The notes beneath the pieces are model-generated. The model ran no database searches, had not been told where the DNA came from, and worked only from the letters and a program-made list of their open reading frames with translations. Made by a program: the position numbers and the translations under genes. Positions 9,384 through 20,262 of a stretch of 64,000 bases of DNA are shown piece by piece (within the stretch, counting starts at the first letter, position 1; every line of letters starts with the position of its first letter). This DNA comes from Prorocentrum cordatum (Eukaryota > Sar > Dinophyceae > Prorocentrales > Prorocentraceae): assembly GCA_963575745.1 (NCBI GenBank), contig CAUYUJ010014548.1, positions 212,981-276,980 on the forward strand. Direction: 5' to 3'.

Positions 9384-9990
9384 CTGCTTGGAGTTAAGAA
9401 AACTCGGTGCTGAGACCATGGGCGTCATTCCACGCGTTTCTCGGGCTGTAGTCCAGATCCAGACTTACGAAAGATCTACGGACAAGAACAAGCTCCAATA
9501 ACAAGCCCAGGGTCCAGTCCAGATACTTGGTTGTCTTAAGCGGAATCGGAAGTCCATGAAGGTTGATGCTGTTCATGAAGATGTATGATGCGTGTATGTC
9601 CCTCTTGAGGCCCTCGCCTCTTCATCTCGAACTCTGGCGACCAGGGGCGCCATTCCCTGCTCGTGTGCGGGAGCTGAGAAGGAGTCTCGGGCACTTCGTG
9701 GAACCGAGGCGACACCCGCACAGGACGGGCACTGCGGTCCGTGGAGGAGGAAACCAAGTGTTCAAGAGACAACGCCTTGTCGATAAGACCGAGCACACGC
9801 ATATCAGGCCTGAGACTACGTCGGACAATGCTGAGCACGTCCGTTCCTTTTCACGACGGAGGCGGAAGGAGGAGGGGTCTGACTTCGGGCGCTGACAATT
9901 TCTCACAATTCGTTTGTTATTGTTGTGCCATGCGTTAATGTTAGCTGCCTGCCGCCCAGCGCGCACATCGCGTTGAATGACTGAGTTCGC
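9384..9990. other. Low-repeat region; possible coding remnant on minus strand
   Basis: One of the few non-repetitive stretches here. Two overlapping minus-strand frames (9536-9838 and 9394-9576) have balanced amino-acid use, e.g. RPDMRVLGLIDKALSLEHLV and LHGLPIPLKTTKYLDWTLGL. This is compatible with a broken gene or transposon fragment, but I recognise no domain and would not assign a function. Confidence 0.25.
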
Positions 9991-10007
9991 TTCACATCAC
10001 GAGGATG

Positions 10008-10290
10008 ATAATGATGAGGATGATGAGGGGGAAGAGGAGGAGGAGGAGGAAGAGGAGGAGGAGCAGGCGGTAGAGGAGGAGGTGGAGAAAGAGGGGGAGA
10101 AATATAACGACCCAGACCTCTCGCGTTCGGCCTTTTTCGACTTGTAGGCCTCCGGGGTCCCGCACGACCCCCCAAGACCGTGAAATCACTATCTGGGATG
10201 AAAGCGCTGGTTCAGCGGAGGGGGTCGAGACCTCCAGAGGATCATATCGTGAAGGTCATGATGACGACGTCGGGGATCTGGCTCGTTGAG
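10008..10290 (+). repeat. Purine tract followed by a diverged family A element
   Basis: A GAGGAG tract (10014-10100) is followed by CCCAGACCTCTCGCGTTCGG.. to ..GACGACGTCGGGGATCTGG (10113-10281), which keeps family A ends but has a strongly diverged middle. Confidence 0.4.
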
Positions 10291-11330
10291 AAGCAGGAAG
10301 AGGATGAGGAAGAAACGTATCGGGAGAACGATGAGGCGGGAGACCAGGAGCAAGAGCACGAACCTGATCACATTTGATGGAATGTTCTTTTGCTTGTGCC
10401 TCTTCCTCCACAGACCTTCAAACACTTTTGGGGCCTCTGAGGACCCGGACCTCAGACGTGATGGATTTTCGGTTCCCCAGGGCCTCTGCGCTTCTCCCCA
10501 ACCCGAGAACTCTGGCACTTCAAACTTTTCGATGCGTTGGCCCTGGGGGCTCTCGGCCCCTTTCCCTTTGTTGTATATGTATATGTATACATATACACAT
10601 ACATACACATATGTATTGTTATGTGGTCTCGCACCCCAGGCCGATGTTGATAGTCGTGGGGCTCGAAGTCCGTCTCCTGAAACCAGACTGGCGACAAAAA
10701 TACCACCTTGATCTTTTCAAGACGCCAAGTCTCGGAGTTCGGCGTGCGCTGGGCCGTCTTCCGGACCCAAAGCCGTCCGAAGACTCCCAAAACGAATTTT
10801 CAATCCGCGAGGGCCCCACAGGTCCCGACATCTTCCGCGGGAACAGTGTTCCGTCTCGCATCGAAGTTCCTGTGTGCGAGGACAGCATCTGGGTGCTGAC
10901 ACGGAGGAGAGGCGCCAGGGTTGGGACACGCGTTCTTTATTTATAGATACATATCTACATACATAAGTCCACTAGAAGTGTATACATGCATCTGTTGACC
11001 GTACTATGTTATACCTTGAGTATCGTTCAACCGATCCCCATCCCCAGCGGCGTGGTCTGGGCCCCACTGGCCGATTTACCCCCCTAGATGAGGATACAGG
11101 CCGTTCCCTTCAGGTTTCGAGGGGTGTATCCCCAACTGCGGTGGTAATCTGGTGGGGGTCTCGAAGGGGATGAGGATGGGGATGGGGGTCGGATAAAAGG
11201 ATACACATACATGAAGAAAACGGCGCGTCGAAGTCAGGGCTAGCCCAAGGGTGCCCAGGGACAACCGGACGGAGACCTCCTGAGGCCCGGCGGGAGCCTT
11301 CGGACCCAGGCCCCGCCGGCCCAGAGGATC
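10291..11330. other. No gene recognised; TA/CA-rich tract
   Basis: Contains a TATATG/CATACA dinucleotide tract at 10568-10618. No coding or RNA gene recognised. Confidence 0.45.
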
Positions 11331-11337
11331 AGGAGGA

Positions 11338-11665
11338 CAGGGCGGAGGAGGAGGAGGAGGAGGACGAGGAAGAAGGAGGAGGACGAGGCGGAGGAGGAGG
11401 AGGAGGAGGACGAGGCGGAGGAGGAGGAGGAGGAAGACAAGGCGGAGGACGAGGAGGACGATGAAGAAACCCCTGCGATCGTGAGCCAAACATCGCAAAC
11501 GTGGTGAGGCTGTCGCGGCCGGGGCCCTCGACACGACCTCGCTGCCCCGCTCCTCGCGAGTACGACCAGCCCGTGAAGAGGGAGGAGGGAGAGGGAGGAG
11601 GACCAGGAGGATGATGAGAAGAAGGAGGCGGAGGCGAAGGAGAATGAAGAGACGGGACGAATGTA
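11338..11665. repeat. (GGA)/(GAC)n imperfect microsatellite
   Basis: Two purine-rich tracts (11338-11465 and about 11575-11660) around ~110 bp of mixed sequence. Confidence 0.8.
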
Positions 11666-11699
11666 GAAAAGGAGGATAAGGCCCAATGCACACCCAAGA

Positions 11700-12180
11700 C
11701 GCATCATCGATGTTGTAAGTAATCCTACCTCCAGGTTTCCTCTTCATCGGTTCTTACAAGATGCTGTTTTCATTGCGGGAAGTGCCTACTTGGAACGAAA
11801 CCGTCTGGAAATCTTTCCTCGCGCCCCCAAAGAATTCCTGGGACTTCATCCCCGCGAATCAACGTAAATGCTGCGTCGTGACAGTCCCAAGTCGCGCCAG
11901 GCCACCGTTCCTGGAACTTCAACGCAGTGCGTCAGTGTGACGATTGCGTCCTGACATGGCTGATCGTGCTAGTAAACAATTCCTGGGATCTTAACCCTGC
12001 AAATCATTACATCAATATGGTTGCGAAAGTTTGAAACGAATGTGCGCGGCACTGCTGCGAGAACCACAGCTGCAAAATGTACAGACACTTGCGCGCGGCT
12101 CTGGGGCGAAAGGCGCAGTTTGAAAGAGAGCCGCCCTTCAGACTTCAGGCGACACGCCTGGACCGCCCTCTCGACACGTC
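11700..12180 (+). repeat. Family T composite satellite
   Basis: Degenerate units combine CCTGGGACTTCAACnC.., TGnTGCGTCCTGACnGTCC.. and TGTGCGCGGC(A/G)CTGCGGCGAGAACCACA-like segments. Related blocks lie at 12430-12710, 13960-14385 and, in reverse orientation, 42505-43035. Confidence 0.55.
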
Positions 12181-12299
12181 TTGGGGTGCAACAGCGCGGA
12201 ATGCTTTATGCAGAGATGGATTGAAGGAGGCAGGGGCAGGAGCAGAAGGATGAGGAGGGGGAAGAGGAAAAGGAGGAGGGTGGATCAGGAAGAGGGAAA

Positions 12300-12425
12300 T
12301 AAGAGGAGGAGGAGGAGGAGGAGGAGGAGGAGGAGGAGGAGGAGGAGGAGGAGGAGGAGGAGGAAGAGGAGGAGGAGGAGGAGGAGGAGGAGGAGGGAGA
12401 GGAGGAAGAGCAGGAGGAGGAGGAC
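12300..12425. repeat. (GGA)n microsatellite
   Basis: About 40 GGA units, inserted between two family T blocks. Confidence 0.9.
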
Positions 12426-12429
12426 CAGT

Positions 12430-12710
12430 CTACTCACCAGACGCGCCAACGATGTTGCTGGAAATCCTCCCTCCAAGTTCCCTCTTCGCAAGCCTCTACA
12501 ACAAAACACATGTTCGTTGCGGGGGGGTGCCCCATTGGATGGCAACCGACTGGGAATCCCCCATCACGCCAAAGCGCTACCTTGGGACTTCAGCGCCACG
12601 AACCAACCTGACTGTTGCGTCCTGGCATCCCTAAGTCGTACCAGAGCACCGCTCCTGGGAATTCAACACCGCGAATAAACGTTACCCATGCGTCCTGACT
12701 GTCCTAATGA
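12430..12710 (+). repeat. Family T composite satellite
   Basis: Shares AAATCCTCCCTCCAAGTTCC, CCTTGGGACTTCAGCGCC and GTTGCGTCCTGGCATCC with the neighbouring family T blocks. Confidence 0.5.
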
Positions 12711-12926
12711 AGGGAAACGAAAAAAAACAACTTTATGGGGCGGACGATTAAAAAAATGTTTCGCGGGCCTCCTCGCCCCCGCAATAGCGGGGGGGCCGGG
12801 CAGGCAGACGGGGGGCTGACAATTCCGGTTGCCTGGAAGGCCAGAAGGGGGGGGGGGGCACGGGATGGCGATCCAGGGCGCAGGGGCCAGGGGGGTGGAC
12901 GGGGTGATTTTTCAGGGCGAGCTCGT

Positions 12927-13022
12927 CCTCCTCCATCTCCTCCGCCTCCTCCTCGTCGTCCTCCTCCTCCTCCTCCTCCTCTTCCTCCTCTTCCTCCTCC
13001 TCATCCTCCTCCTCCTCCTCCG
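12927..13022. repeat. (CCT)n microsatellite
   Basis: CTC/CCT tract with CGT and CTT variants. Confidence 0.85.
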
Positions 13023-13244
13023 CGATCTGAGCCTGAGGGAAGCGTCGTAAGGGGCCAGGCGCCCTTACTCGTGCGATGCGCCCCTCGTTCCTCGTGGCGG
13101 CACGCACCCAGGGAAACGATAAATGCGTGTGTGGCAAGGAGAGCGCAGGCAGGATATGGAGATAATGAACCACGCGGCGGTTCCCGCTCGGACGTCCTCG
13201 CAATTGAGGAGGAGGAAGAATAATTAGGAGGAGGAGGAGGAGGA

Positions 13245-13470
13245 GGAGGACGAGGAATGCTTACGTGCCACGTCGTGCTCTGCCATGCTACACTTTGATC
13301 TTCAACGCCATGCTATGCAATGTTATGTTCGGGGCCGCTGTGCGATGCCACGCTTTGCGTTGATGCAATTCTTCACTACGCCACGCCACACCATGCTGTG
13401 ACATACTACGCTTTGCGGTGCTCTTCAACGCCATGCCACGCCGCGCTCTACAATGCATCGCGTATCCTTT
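13245..13470. repeat. Degenerate short repeat rich in CCACGC/CTATGC
   Basis: Many imperfect copies of GCCATGCTA(C/T)GC-like words; no coding signal. Confidence 0.4.
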
Positions 13471-13852
13471 CGGGATCATTCCCCTGCTCGACATCCGACT
13501 GTGCGAGTAGAGAGGGGATCTACGCCATGGTATGGGATGGGGGGGAGGGGTAGGCTGTCATATATGACGCGAGCGCACCTAGCTTGTCCTCCCCTCTCCT
13601 CCTCTTCCTCCTCCTCCTCCTCCTCCTCATCCCCCACCTCCCAATCGCCGCGGCCGTCCGCAAGGACGACCGGCAGTCGTCCGCAAGGACGATGGTGATC
13701 AAGCGCCTCTTCGAAAACCCCTTCCCTCAACTACTCCCTAATTACCCCGTCCCTCCTCCGGAATCCTCCCCCCGCGGCCGCGGGTGATCAAGCGAGCGAA
13801 GGAGGACGAATGGAAAATCAGTTCCCCCAAAGGGGCAAAAGCAAACGCCGGG

Positions 13853-13905
13853 GGGCGGACGATTAAAAAACAGTTTCCGGCGGCTGGATTCTATTAGTCC
13901 GCCCC
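13853..13905. repeat. Small inverted repeat with GGGCGGAC ends
   Basis: Begins GGGCGGACGATTAAAAAA and ends ATTAGTCCGCCCC. The same left end (GGGGCGGACGATTAAAAAA) also occurs alone at about 12737. Confidence 0.4.
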
Positions 13906-13959
13906 ACTCAATCATTTTGGGGGGTCCGGGGGGGGTGGGGGGGCGATTTTTTTAAATCG

Positions 13960-14385
13960 TTTCACTGCATTAAGTCGTGCTAGGACACCATTCCTGGGAC
14001 TTCAACTGCACGAACCCTTGAAACAGTTACCCCTTGTCAGCACACATGTGCGCGGCGCTGCGGCGAGAACCACATTTTGAAAAAGAACCGCCCTCCATCC
14101 GTGAAGCTGCTGCAAACTTTTGGAACGACTGTGCGCGGCGCCACGGGGAGAACAACATTTTGAACACCACACGCCGTTTATCCTGGAAAATGTTGCTCAC
14201 TTTGTAAACGAATATGCGCGGTGCTCAAGCGAGAAACACATGTTCGACCCCCCGCCATCCATCCGTGAAACTGTCGCACACTGTTACGACGAATGTGCGC
14301 AACGTTATGGCGAGAGCGACGTTTTGAAAACGGCCCGCCCTCCATCCGTGAAGCTGGTGGAAACATCCTGAATGGGGAGGACGTT
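13960..14385 (+). repeat. Family T tandem array
   Basis: Three to four ~85-bp units containing TGTGCGCGGCG..GCGAGAACCACATTTTGAA and CCGCCCTCCATCCGTGAAGC. Confidence 0.65.
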
Positions 14386-14459
14386 TCAGGTGAAACGCCC
14401 GGCCCGCCCTACTTACCGACACGCCTGGAAGTGCGACAGGGAGGAATGATTGATCCGCC

Positions 14460-15215
14460 GCTGTGCCTCTGGGCACGGAGTGGTCGTGTTTGCCAGGTCC
14501 TTTGCCTAATCCTTTAAGCCTCACTCCTCAGGGGTCTTCAAGTGGCCCGGACCCCAAATTCCAAAATCTCCTGGGGCTTGTCGCGTGCCCCCTGGGCTCC
14601 GGGAAGTGTATGCGCGTCAACTTTTGGGCTCCGGAGAGCTCCAAGACGGGCCAAGAGGGCCCCAAGAGGTGTCCAAGAGGGCCCCGAGTCGCCGAACGAT
14701 CGCTCCCAAACGCTGAAGATGGCCCCCAGACGGCCCAAGAGGCCTCCAGACGCCCCAAGAGGCCTCCAAGATGTCTCCCAAGAGGGTCCCAAGAGGCCAG
14801 AAGCATTGATATTCGTAGGGTTTTGAAGGATTTCTGCGTTCTCGCCGATTCGGCTTCCCGACGCTCCCGGGCGGCCCTAGAGGCCCCCAAGACCACCCAA
14901 AGACGGCCCGAGATGCCTCCAATAGGGCTCCACAACGGCCCACGAGGGACCCAAGACGGCCCAAGAGGCTCCCACAAGACGGCCCGCCCCGAAAGGGGCC
15001 TCAGAGAGGGAACACGAACAGAAAAAAAAATCGCCCCCAGAGAGGCCCCCAGGATGCCTCAAAAGGCGCCCAGGAGGCCCCATGAGGCCCCCAGGAGGCC
15101 CAAACAGGCCCCCAAGAGGCCCCAAAGAGGTGCCGAGAGCCCCGAGCACGACCCCCTAAGATGCGTCCAGACTGCCTTCAAAGGGGGCCCCGAGAGGCCT
15201 CCTGTGAGATGCCAA
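14460..15215. repeat. CCAAGAGG-type short-period repeat element
   Basis: A ~150-bp non-repetitive head (TGCCTCTGGGCACGGAGTGG.., CTCACTCCTCAGGGGTCTTC) is followed by hundreds of bp of 10-11-bp units (GGCCCCAAGACGGCCCAAGA). A related element with the same head and the same internal TTCTGCGTTCTCGCCG..GGCTTCCCGACGCTCCC block is at 32808-33520; a headless one is at 49250-49920. Open frames through it (PRRPKRPP-like) are a by-product of the repeat. Confidence 0.65.
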
Positions 15216-15230
15216 CGAATCTCTAATAGA

Positions 15231-15363
15231 AGGAGGGGGAGGAGGAGGAGGAGGAGGAGGAGGAGGAGGAGGAGGAGGAGGAGGAGGAGGAGGAGGAGGA
15301 GGAGGAGGAGGGAGGAGGAGGAGGAGGAGGAGGAGTAGGAGTAGGAGTAGGAGGAGGAGGAGG
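15231..15363. repeat. (GGA)n microsatellite
   Basis: About 44 GGA units with a few GTA interruptions. Confidence 0.9.
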
Positions 15364-15520
15364 CATCAAAGTCGTTGCAGGCCCCACTGCACTACTCTGT
15401 GACAGCGAGCTGCTGGCTCTCCGCCCAACGCTGGCCGGGTGGCCCCGAGGGACGAGGACTCGGGAGGAGGACGAGGCAGGGGGGGAGCGGACAGGCAGGA
15501 GGAGAGGAGGAGGACGAGGG

Positions 15521-15673
15521 CCCTGACCTTCCAGGAGGGCTAAAAAATAGCACCCGACTGAAAAACCTATCCCAAAGCTATTCTCTACGTCTTGGTTTTA
15601 GGCTGTTTCGCTCAGCTTTGTTTTAGGTTTTTAGGCCTCCAGTGCTAAAAAACAGCTCTCTGGAAGGTCAGGG
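15521..15673 (+). repeat. Family D MITE
   Basis: Perfect 14-bp terminal inverted repeats CCCTGACCTTCCAG / CTGGAAGGTCAGGG around an A/T-rich core containing a TGTTTTAGGTTTTTAGGCC segment. An inverted copy with the same ends and core is at 19723-19870. Confidence 0.75.
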
Positions 15674-15719
15674 GGGGCGGGAGGGAGGAGGGGCCTGGGA
15701 TCCGACGTTGCAAAAAAAC

Positions 15720-16150
15720 AAATGCCACATCGACAGAAATCACGCCATATGAGCCCCGGACCCCATCTATTCTGCGTCATTTCCTGCGCCGGATCGATCC
15801 GTGGGGGCCCCGGGGCCCGAGAAAATGGAGCGCAACCGCCCGTCGAGAAAGAAAAAATCGCAGCGCCAGGATCTCAGGGGGAGGCAGGCCAACGGACCGC
15901 GGGCCCTTCCTATGTACAAGGGGGGAGGGACTCGAGCCGCCTCCGCCCCTCGGGCCCCCGCCCGCGGCGGGCGGGCCTGGGCCGCGCGGGCCGCCCGCTT
16001 CCGGCGGGCACGCGCGTCGGGGAGGCAGCGGCACGGCACGGCCCGTGCCGTGACGGCCCCGAGGCGCTGGCCTTCTGGCGCTCCGGGGCGCGCCGGGGGA
16101 GCGCTCGGGCTCGGGGCTCGGCCTGCGACGCTCTCGGGCACTTTCCCAGA
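15720..16150. other. No gene recognised
   Basis: GC-rich DNA. Open frames exist in several phases but none resembles a known protein. Confidence 0.4.
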
Positions 16151-16162
16151 GCGCGAACGCAT

Positions 16163-16325
16163 TGAGAAACTCAAGACGGATTTGTTCTCGATTTTCGGCC
16201 TCTGGCGGTCCTCGCCGGGCCCTGGCACCGTAAAAAAACGACGCGGGATAAGAAAACCAGTCCTCATGGGGAATGTGTCGAGACTTCCGGGGACCCCGCA
16301 TTGAAAAAAACACGACATCGCATCT
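16163..16325 (+). repeat. Family B element
   Basis: Related to family A in layout but with its own signatures: TTTTCGGCCTCTGGCGGTCC, GTCGAGACTTCCGGGGACCC and a TTGAAAAAAACACGACATCG end. Confidence 0.6.
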
Positions 16326-16543
16326 CCTGGAAGCGTGTTTTCGCGCCCACGTGTGTTTGTCCACCGAGGCCCTTTAATACGACATGGGCGGCGCAACGAG
16401 GGCCGACACCGGCTGCGCGCTATCGGCAGGAGCGAGTGGGGCGAACACGCGCTTGGGCTAATGCACGTCCTATGGATCATCGGCCGTGAGTCGGTCCCAC
16501 CAAACGGTGGGGTCTTGTCGTGTCGGCGCGGCGGTGACCACGC

Positions 16544-16680
16544 TTGGATCCGCGCGGATTTCTCGGGTCCGCGCTTGGCCCCCCAGCGGCGCCTCCGGCG
16601 CCGCCCCTGGCGCGCTCCGCGCGCCAGGGAGGGGGGCCCGGCGCAGATCTAAGAAATCCGCGCGGAGCGCCAAAAGGTTA
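16544..16680. repeat. Fold-back palindrome, GCGCGGAT family
   Basis: Left arm CCGCGCGGATTTCTCGGGTC.. pairs with right arm ..CTAAGAAATCCGCGCGGAGC. The centre is itself palindromic (GGCGCCTCCGGCGCC). Better-preserved copy at 34523-34663, partial copy at 20823-20905. Confidence 0.6.
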
Positions 16681-16879
16681 TCTTTGTGTCGTTTTCCTTC
16701 TTCGCATTCTGGGAAGATCTGGCGATCGAAACGCCGCCGATCGGTCATTGTGGAGCGATCAAGGCGCTGCCTCGGCGGCGCGCCAGGGGGGGGGAAGCCA
16801 GCCAGGGCGGGCTCCCTCTGAAGGATCAGCAGGCCTCTGGCCCCTCTTGGAAGCCAAGGCTCCAGGCCTCCCAGATGGG

Positions 16880-17010
16880 GTCCGAGCATCGCCGCATCGC
16901 GCCGCATCGCCGATGCATCGACGAGGCGGCCCGATGTGGAGCCCGTGCTTTCCCGCGCCGACGCATCGCCGATGCATCGCCGAAACATCGGCGACGTCTT
17001 GGCGATGCGG
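16880..17010. repeat. Cluster of GCATCGCC words
   Basis: Repeated GCATCGCCGATGCATCG and variants, each partly self-complementary. Confidence 0.5.
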
Positions 17011-17077
17011 CGCGATCCTTCGACCCCATCTACTCGGGCCCCATCGAGGAGGCCTCTAACTGCGGGTTTCTCATGTA

Positions 17078-17123
17078 CCAGACCCCCGACGTCATGAACA
17101 AATCATGACGTCGGGGGTCTGGG
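17078..17123. repeat. Minimal family A palindrome
   Basis: A 46-bp near-perfect palindrome, CCAGACCCCCGACGTCATGA..TCATGACGTCGGGGGTCTGG. It is two family A right ends facing each other with the interior missing. Confidence 0.7.
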
Positions 17124-17210
17124 TCTGCAGGAGGATAATGAATAGATGGCCGGGGGATTTTTTGAGACTAGTGTGGATTATGTTTGCAGATTTTCCCGCT
17201 CAGCGAACCC

Positions 17211-18966
17211 AAAGATCCGACGTCGTGATTTCTCAATACAGGGTCCCCGGAAGTCTCGACCCATTCCGTAGGACCAGTCTCTCATCCCAGGTCGTTCTTT
17301 GACAGTCCCGGGGCCCGGCGAGGGCCGCGAGAGGCCGAAAATATACTGCAGAGGAAAACCTCCGTCTCGATTTTTGTCCATGCGTTGGGGGCCTGGGTCT
17401 GAGGAGCCTCGAGCGGGGGACCACCGACGTGGAACTGGACACACCTCGCCAGAGTAGGTCGGCACGGACCTTGGGCACGGGGGAAGATCCTGCTCCTCCT
17501 CCTCCTCCCCATCCCCCTTCTTCTCCTCCTCCCCCTCCTCCTCTCCCTCCTCCCTCTTCCCTCCTCCTCCCCTCCTCTCCTCCTTCCTCCTCTCCTCTCC
17601 TCCTCTCTCCCTCCTCTCCTCCTCTCTCCTCCTCTCCGCCTTCCTCTCTCCTCCTCTCCTCCTCCTCCCTCCTCCTCCTTCCTCTCTCCCCCTCCCCCCC
17701 CTCCTCCCCCTCCCCCTCCTCCTCCCTTCCTCCTCCTCCTCCCCTTCTCCTCCCTCCTCTCCTCCTCCTCTTCCGTCATCCTCCTCCTCTCCCCCTCTCC
17801 TCCTCCCCTCTCATCTCCCTCCTCTCCTCATCCTCCTGTCTCCCTCATCCTCCAATCTCCTTTCTTCGCTACTCTCCTACCTCCTTCTCTTCCTCCCCCT
17901 CCTCCTCCCCTCCTCCTTTCTCTTCCCCCTCCTCGCTCTCCCTCCTCCTCCCCCTCCTCGTCCCCTCCTCTCCTCATCCTCTCCCCCTACCTCTCATCCT
18001 CCTCATCCTCCTCCCCCCTCCCCTCCTCCTCTCCCATCCTCCGCGTCATGCTCCTCCTACTCCTCTCCTCCTCCTCTCTCCATCCTCTCCTCCTCCCCCC
18101 TCCTCTCTCCTCCTCCCCTCGCCCTCCTCCTCCTCCCTCGAACAAGGAAGGCCCAGGAGGAAGGGAGGAGAGGAGGAGGAGGAGGAGGAGGAGGCATGAG
18201 GCAGCGCGGAGGGGAGGAGGAGAGGAGGCGTAGGAGGAGGAGAGGAGGAGAGGAGAGGAGAGGAGGAGGGTGAGGCGGAGCTGGAGGAGCAGGAGGAGGA
18301 GGAGGAGGAGGAGGCGGGAGGAGGAGGGAGGAGGAGGAGGAGGGAGGAGGAGGGAGAGGAGGAGGGGAGGAGGGGAGTAGGAGAGGACGGAGGAGGAGAG
18401 GAGGAGGAGGAGGGGAGGAGGAGGAGGAGAGAGGAGGAGGAGGGGAGGACGGTAGGAGGAGGAGAGGAGAGGAGGAGGATGGAGGAGGAGGAGGAGGCGA
18501 GGAGGAGGAGGGGAGGAGGAGGAGGAGGAGGAGGAGGAGGAGGAGGAGGAGGAGGAGGAGGAGGAGGAGGAGGAGGAGGAGGAGGAGGAGGAGGAGGAGG
18601 AGGAGGAGGAGGGGAAGGAGGAGGGGGAGGAGGAGGAGGAGGAGGAGGGGGAGGAGGGGGACGGGGAGGGGGAGGAGGAGGAGGAGGGGGAGGGGGAGCA
18701 GGATCGTCCCCCGTGCCCAAGGTCCGTGCCGACCTGCTCTGGCGAGGTGTGTCCAGTTCCACGTCGGTGGTCCCCCGCTCGAGGCTCCTCAGACCCAGAC
18801 CTCCAACGCATGGACAAAAATCGAGACGGAGGTTTTCCTCGATTTTCGGCCTCTGGCGGCCCTCGCCGGGTCCCGGGACCGTCAAAAAATGGCGCAGGAT
18901 GAAAAACCGGTCCTGGGGAATTGGTCGAGACTTCCGGGGACCCCGTACTGAAAAAAAGTCGAAATC
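17211..18966. repeat. Large imperfect palindrome (~1.75 kb)
   Basis: From outside in, left arm: family B (17211-17397), a ~95-bp unique segment (about 17398-17492, CTCGAGCGGGGGACCACCGA.. to ..GGGCACGGGGGAAGATCCTG) and a pyrimidine (CCT)n tract to about 18140. The right arm is the reverse complement in order: purine (GGA)n tract (about 18155-18705), the same unique segment (18706-18796) and family B (18797-18966). The unique segments differ at about two positions. The family B parts are clearly more diverged. Confidence 0.75.
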
Positions 18967-19193
18967 GGATGGCCAGAAGACAATATCCCCATCGCACTTA
19001 AGGACCACATCCGGGAAATAATTTTCGAGCACCCAGAACAGTGTCGAAAGAGTGTCGAGACAGTGTCGAAACAGGGTCGAACGAATGTCTCCCATGGGCC
19101 CGACACGCGAAAACCCTCAGGTTTTGGTACTTGCTTGGTGCTCGAAATTCTTTCTGGTGATAGGCTACAGTAGGTTAGAAAATCATAGAAACC
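18967..19193. other. No gene recognised
   Basis: Contains a short triple repeat of ACAGTGTCGA/AGAGTGTCGA (about 19036-19075); otherwise unremarkable. Confidence 0.4.
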
Positions 19194-19347
19194 TTAGGCC
19201 GAGCACGTCCTCCTACAGGTGGATTTTGGACGAACCATAAAAGAGAGTCAACAAATATTCATGCATTGCAAAAAATAGTAAAAGCATCGTCCCCAGACTA
19301 GTTTTTTTAAACAATGTTTGACCCTGTAGAGGGACAGGCCCGACTTA
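19194..19347. repeat. Family C (hAT-like MITE) element
   Basis: Left end TTAGGCCGAGCACGTCC (degraded), internal TTTTGGACGAA and CGTCCCCAGACTA, right end GAGGGACAGGCCCGACTTAA. No matching target duplication seen. Confidence 0.65.
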
Positions 19348-19722
19348 ACCCTACTCCCCCGAACGTTGCCCCTGAGAAGCGGACACTCCCAGGCATCCGG
19401 CGCCCTGACCACTATCGAGGTTGCTGGGAAAAGCAAGAGGCACACCGATACTGCTATTCCCCAGACCTCTCCCAGGGTGCGCTCTGACCACATTTTCGAT
19501 GCGAATCCAGCGGTGGCGACGAGGGCCTCCGTTGAGCCCAAAAAGGCGGAAACGTGGGAAAAGGGTACCTTTTCCTCCTCGGAGCTGCCAGTCTGTCGCA
19601 ATGTCTGGCCTCGGAGGTCTTTGGGGGCATTTTTTCCTGGGCCTCCCACAGGGGGCCCTCTCGTCGTCCCAGCCGGGTGCCCCTTGAGATTCAGGCCAGA
19701 AAGTCTCCCTGGACAGGCCAGG
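19348..19722. other. No gene recognised
   Basis: Mixed sequence with no supported coding region. Confidence 0.4.
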
Positions 19723-19870
19723 CCCTGACCTTCCAGAGAGCTGCTTTTTAGCACTGGAGACCCAAAAACCTAAAAAGCGGAGCGAAACAGCCTAAAACCA
19801 AGACGTATAATAGCTTTGGGATAGGTTCTTAGGTCGGGTGCTATGTTTTAGCCCTCCTGGAAGGTCAGGG
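19723..19870 (-). repeat. Family D MITE, inverted copy
   Basis: Ends CCCTGACCTTCCAG / CTGGAAGGTCAGGG. The interior is the reverse complement of the copy at 15521-15673. Confidence 0.75.
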
Positions 19871-19927
19871 GGGAGGCGATGTCGGACCAGGGCACGTCGT
19901 CTGGGGCTGTTGGAAGCTGTCGGACGC

Positions 19928-20108
19928 TTTCGGTGGTTCTTGGATGAAGGGGCCCTGGGACGCACAAACAAATACACACAAATAAAAGGATTCCCCATAT
20001 TTTCCCATATTTTCTGGGTTTCTGTCTTCCCGCCCAACTCACATATTTTCTTATATTTTCTGGGGAATCGGCGATTAATTGTGTCTGTGTGTTTTGTTCC
20101 CTCCTGAT
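19928..20108 (+). repeat. Family E repeat
   Basis: Shares GGGGCCCTGGGACGCACAAA.., two TATTTTCTGGG-containing sub-repeats and TTGTGTCTGTGTGTTT..TTCCCTCCTGA with 42336-42497 in the same orientation. Confidence 0.6.
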
Positions 20109-20124
20109 TGGAAGACGCCTCTCC

Positions 20125-20235
20125 TCAGGATGCGTTCAGGCAACCGCGCCTCGCCGCTGGCCGAGAGCGCCACGCCGGGGGCTGCCCCGATCGCTCCCAG
20201 CGGCCGCCGGAGACAGGAGCTCCGACCCGAAGACC
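20125..20235 (-). repeat. Family H repeat, diverged
   Basis: Carries GCCACGCCGGGGGCTGCCCC..CAGCGGCCGCCGGAGAC, matching the H block at 544-703. Confidence 0.45.
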
Positions 20236-20262
20236 TCGACGTCGGGCGCCGTGGAACGAGCA

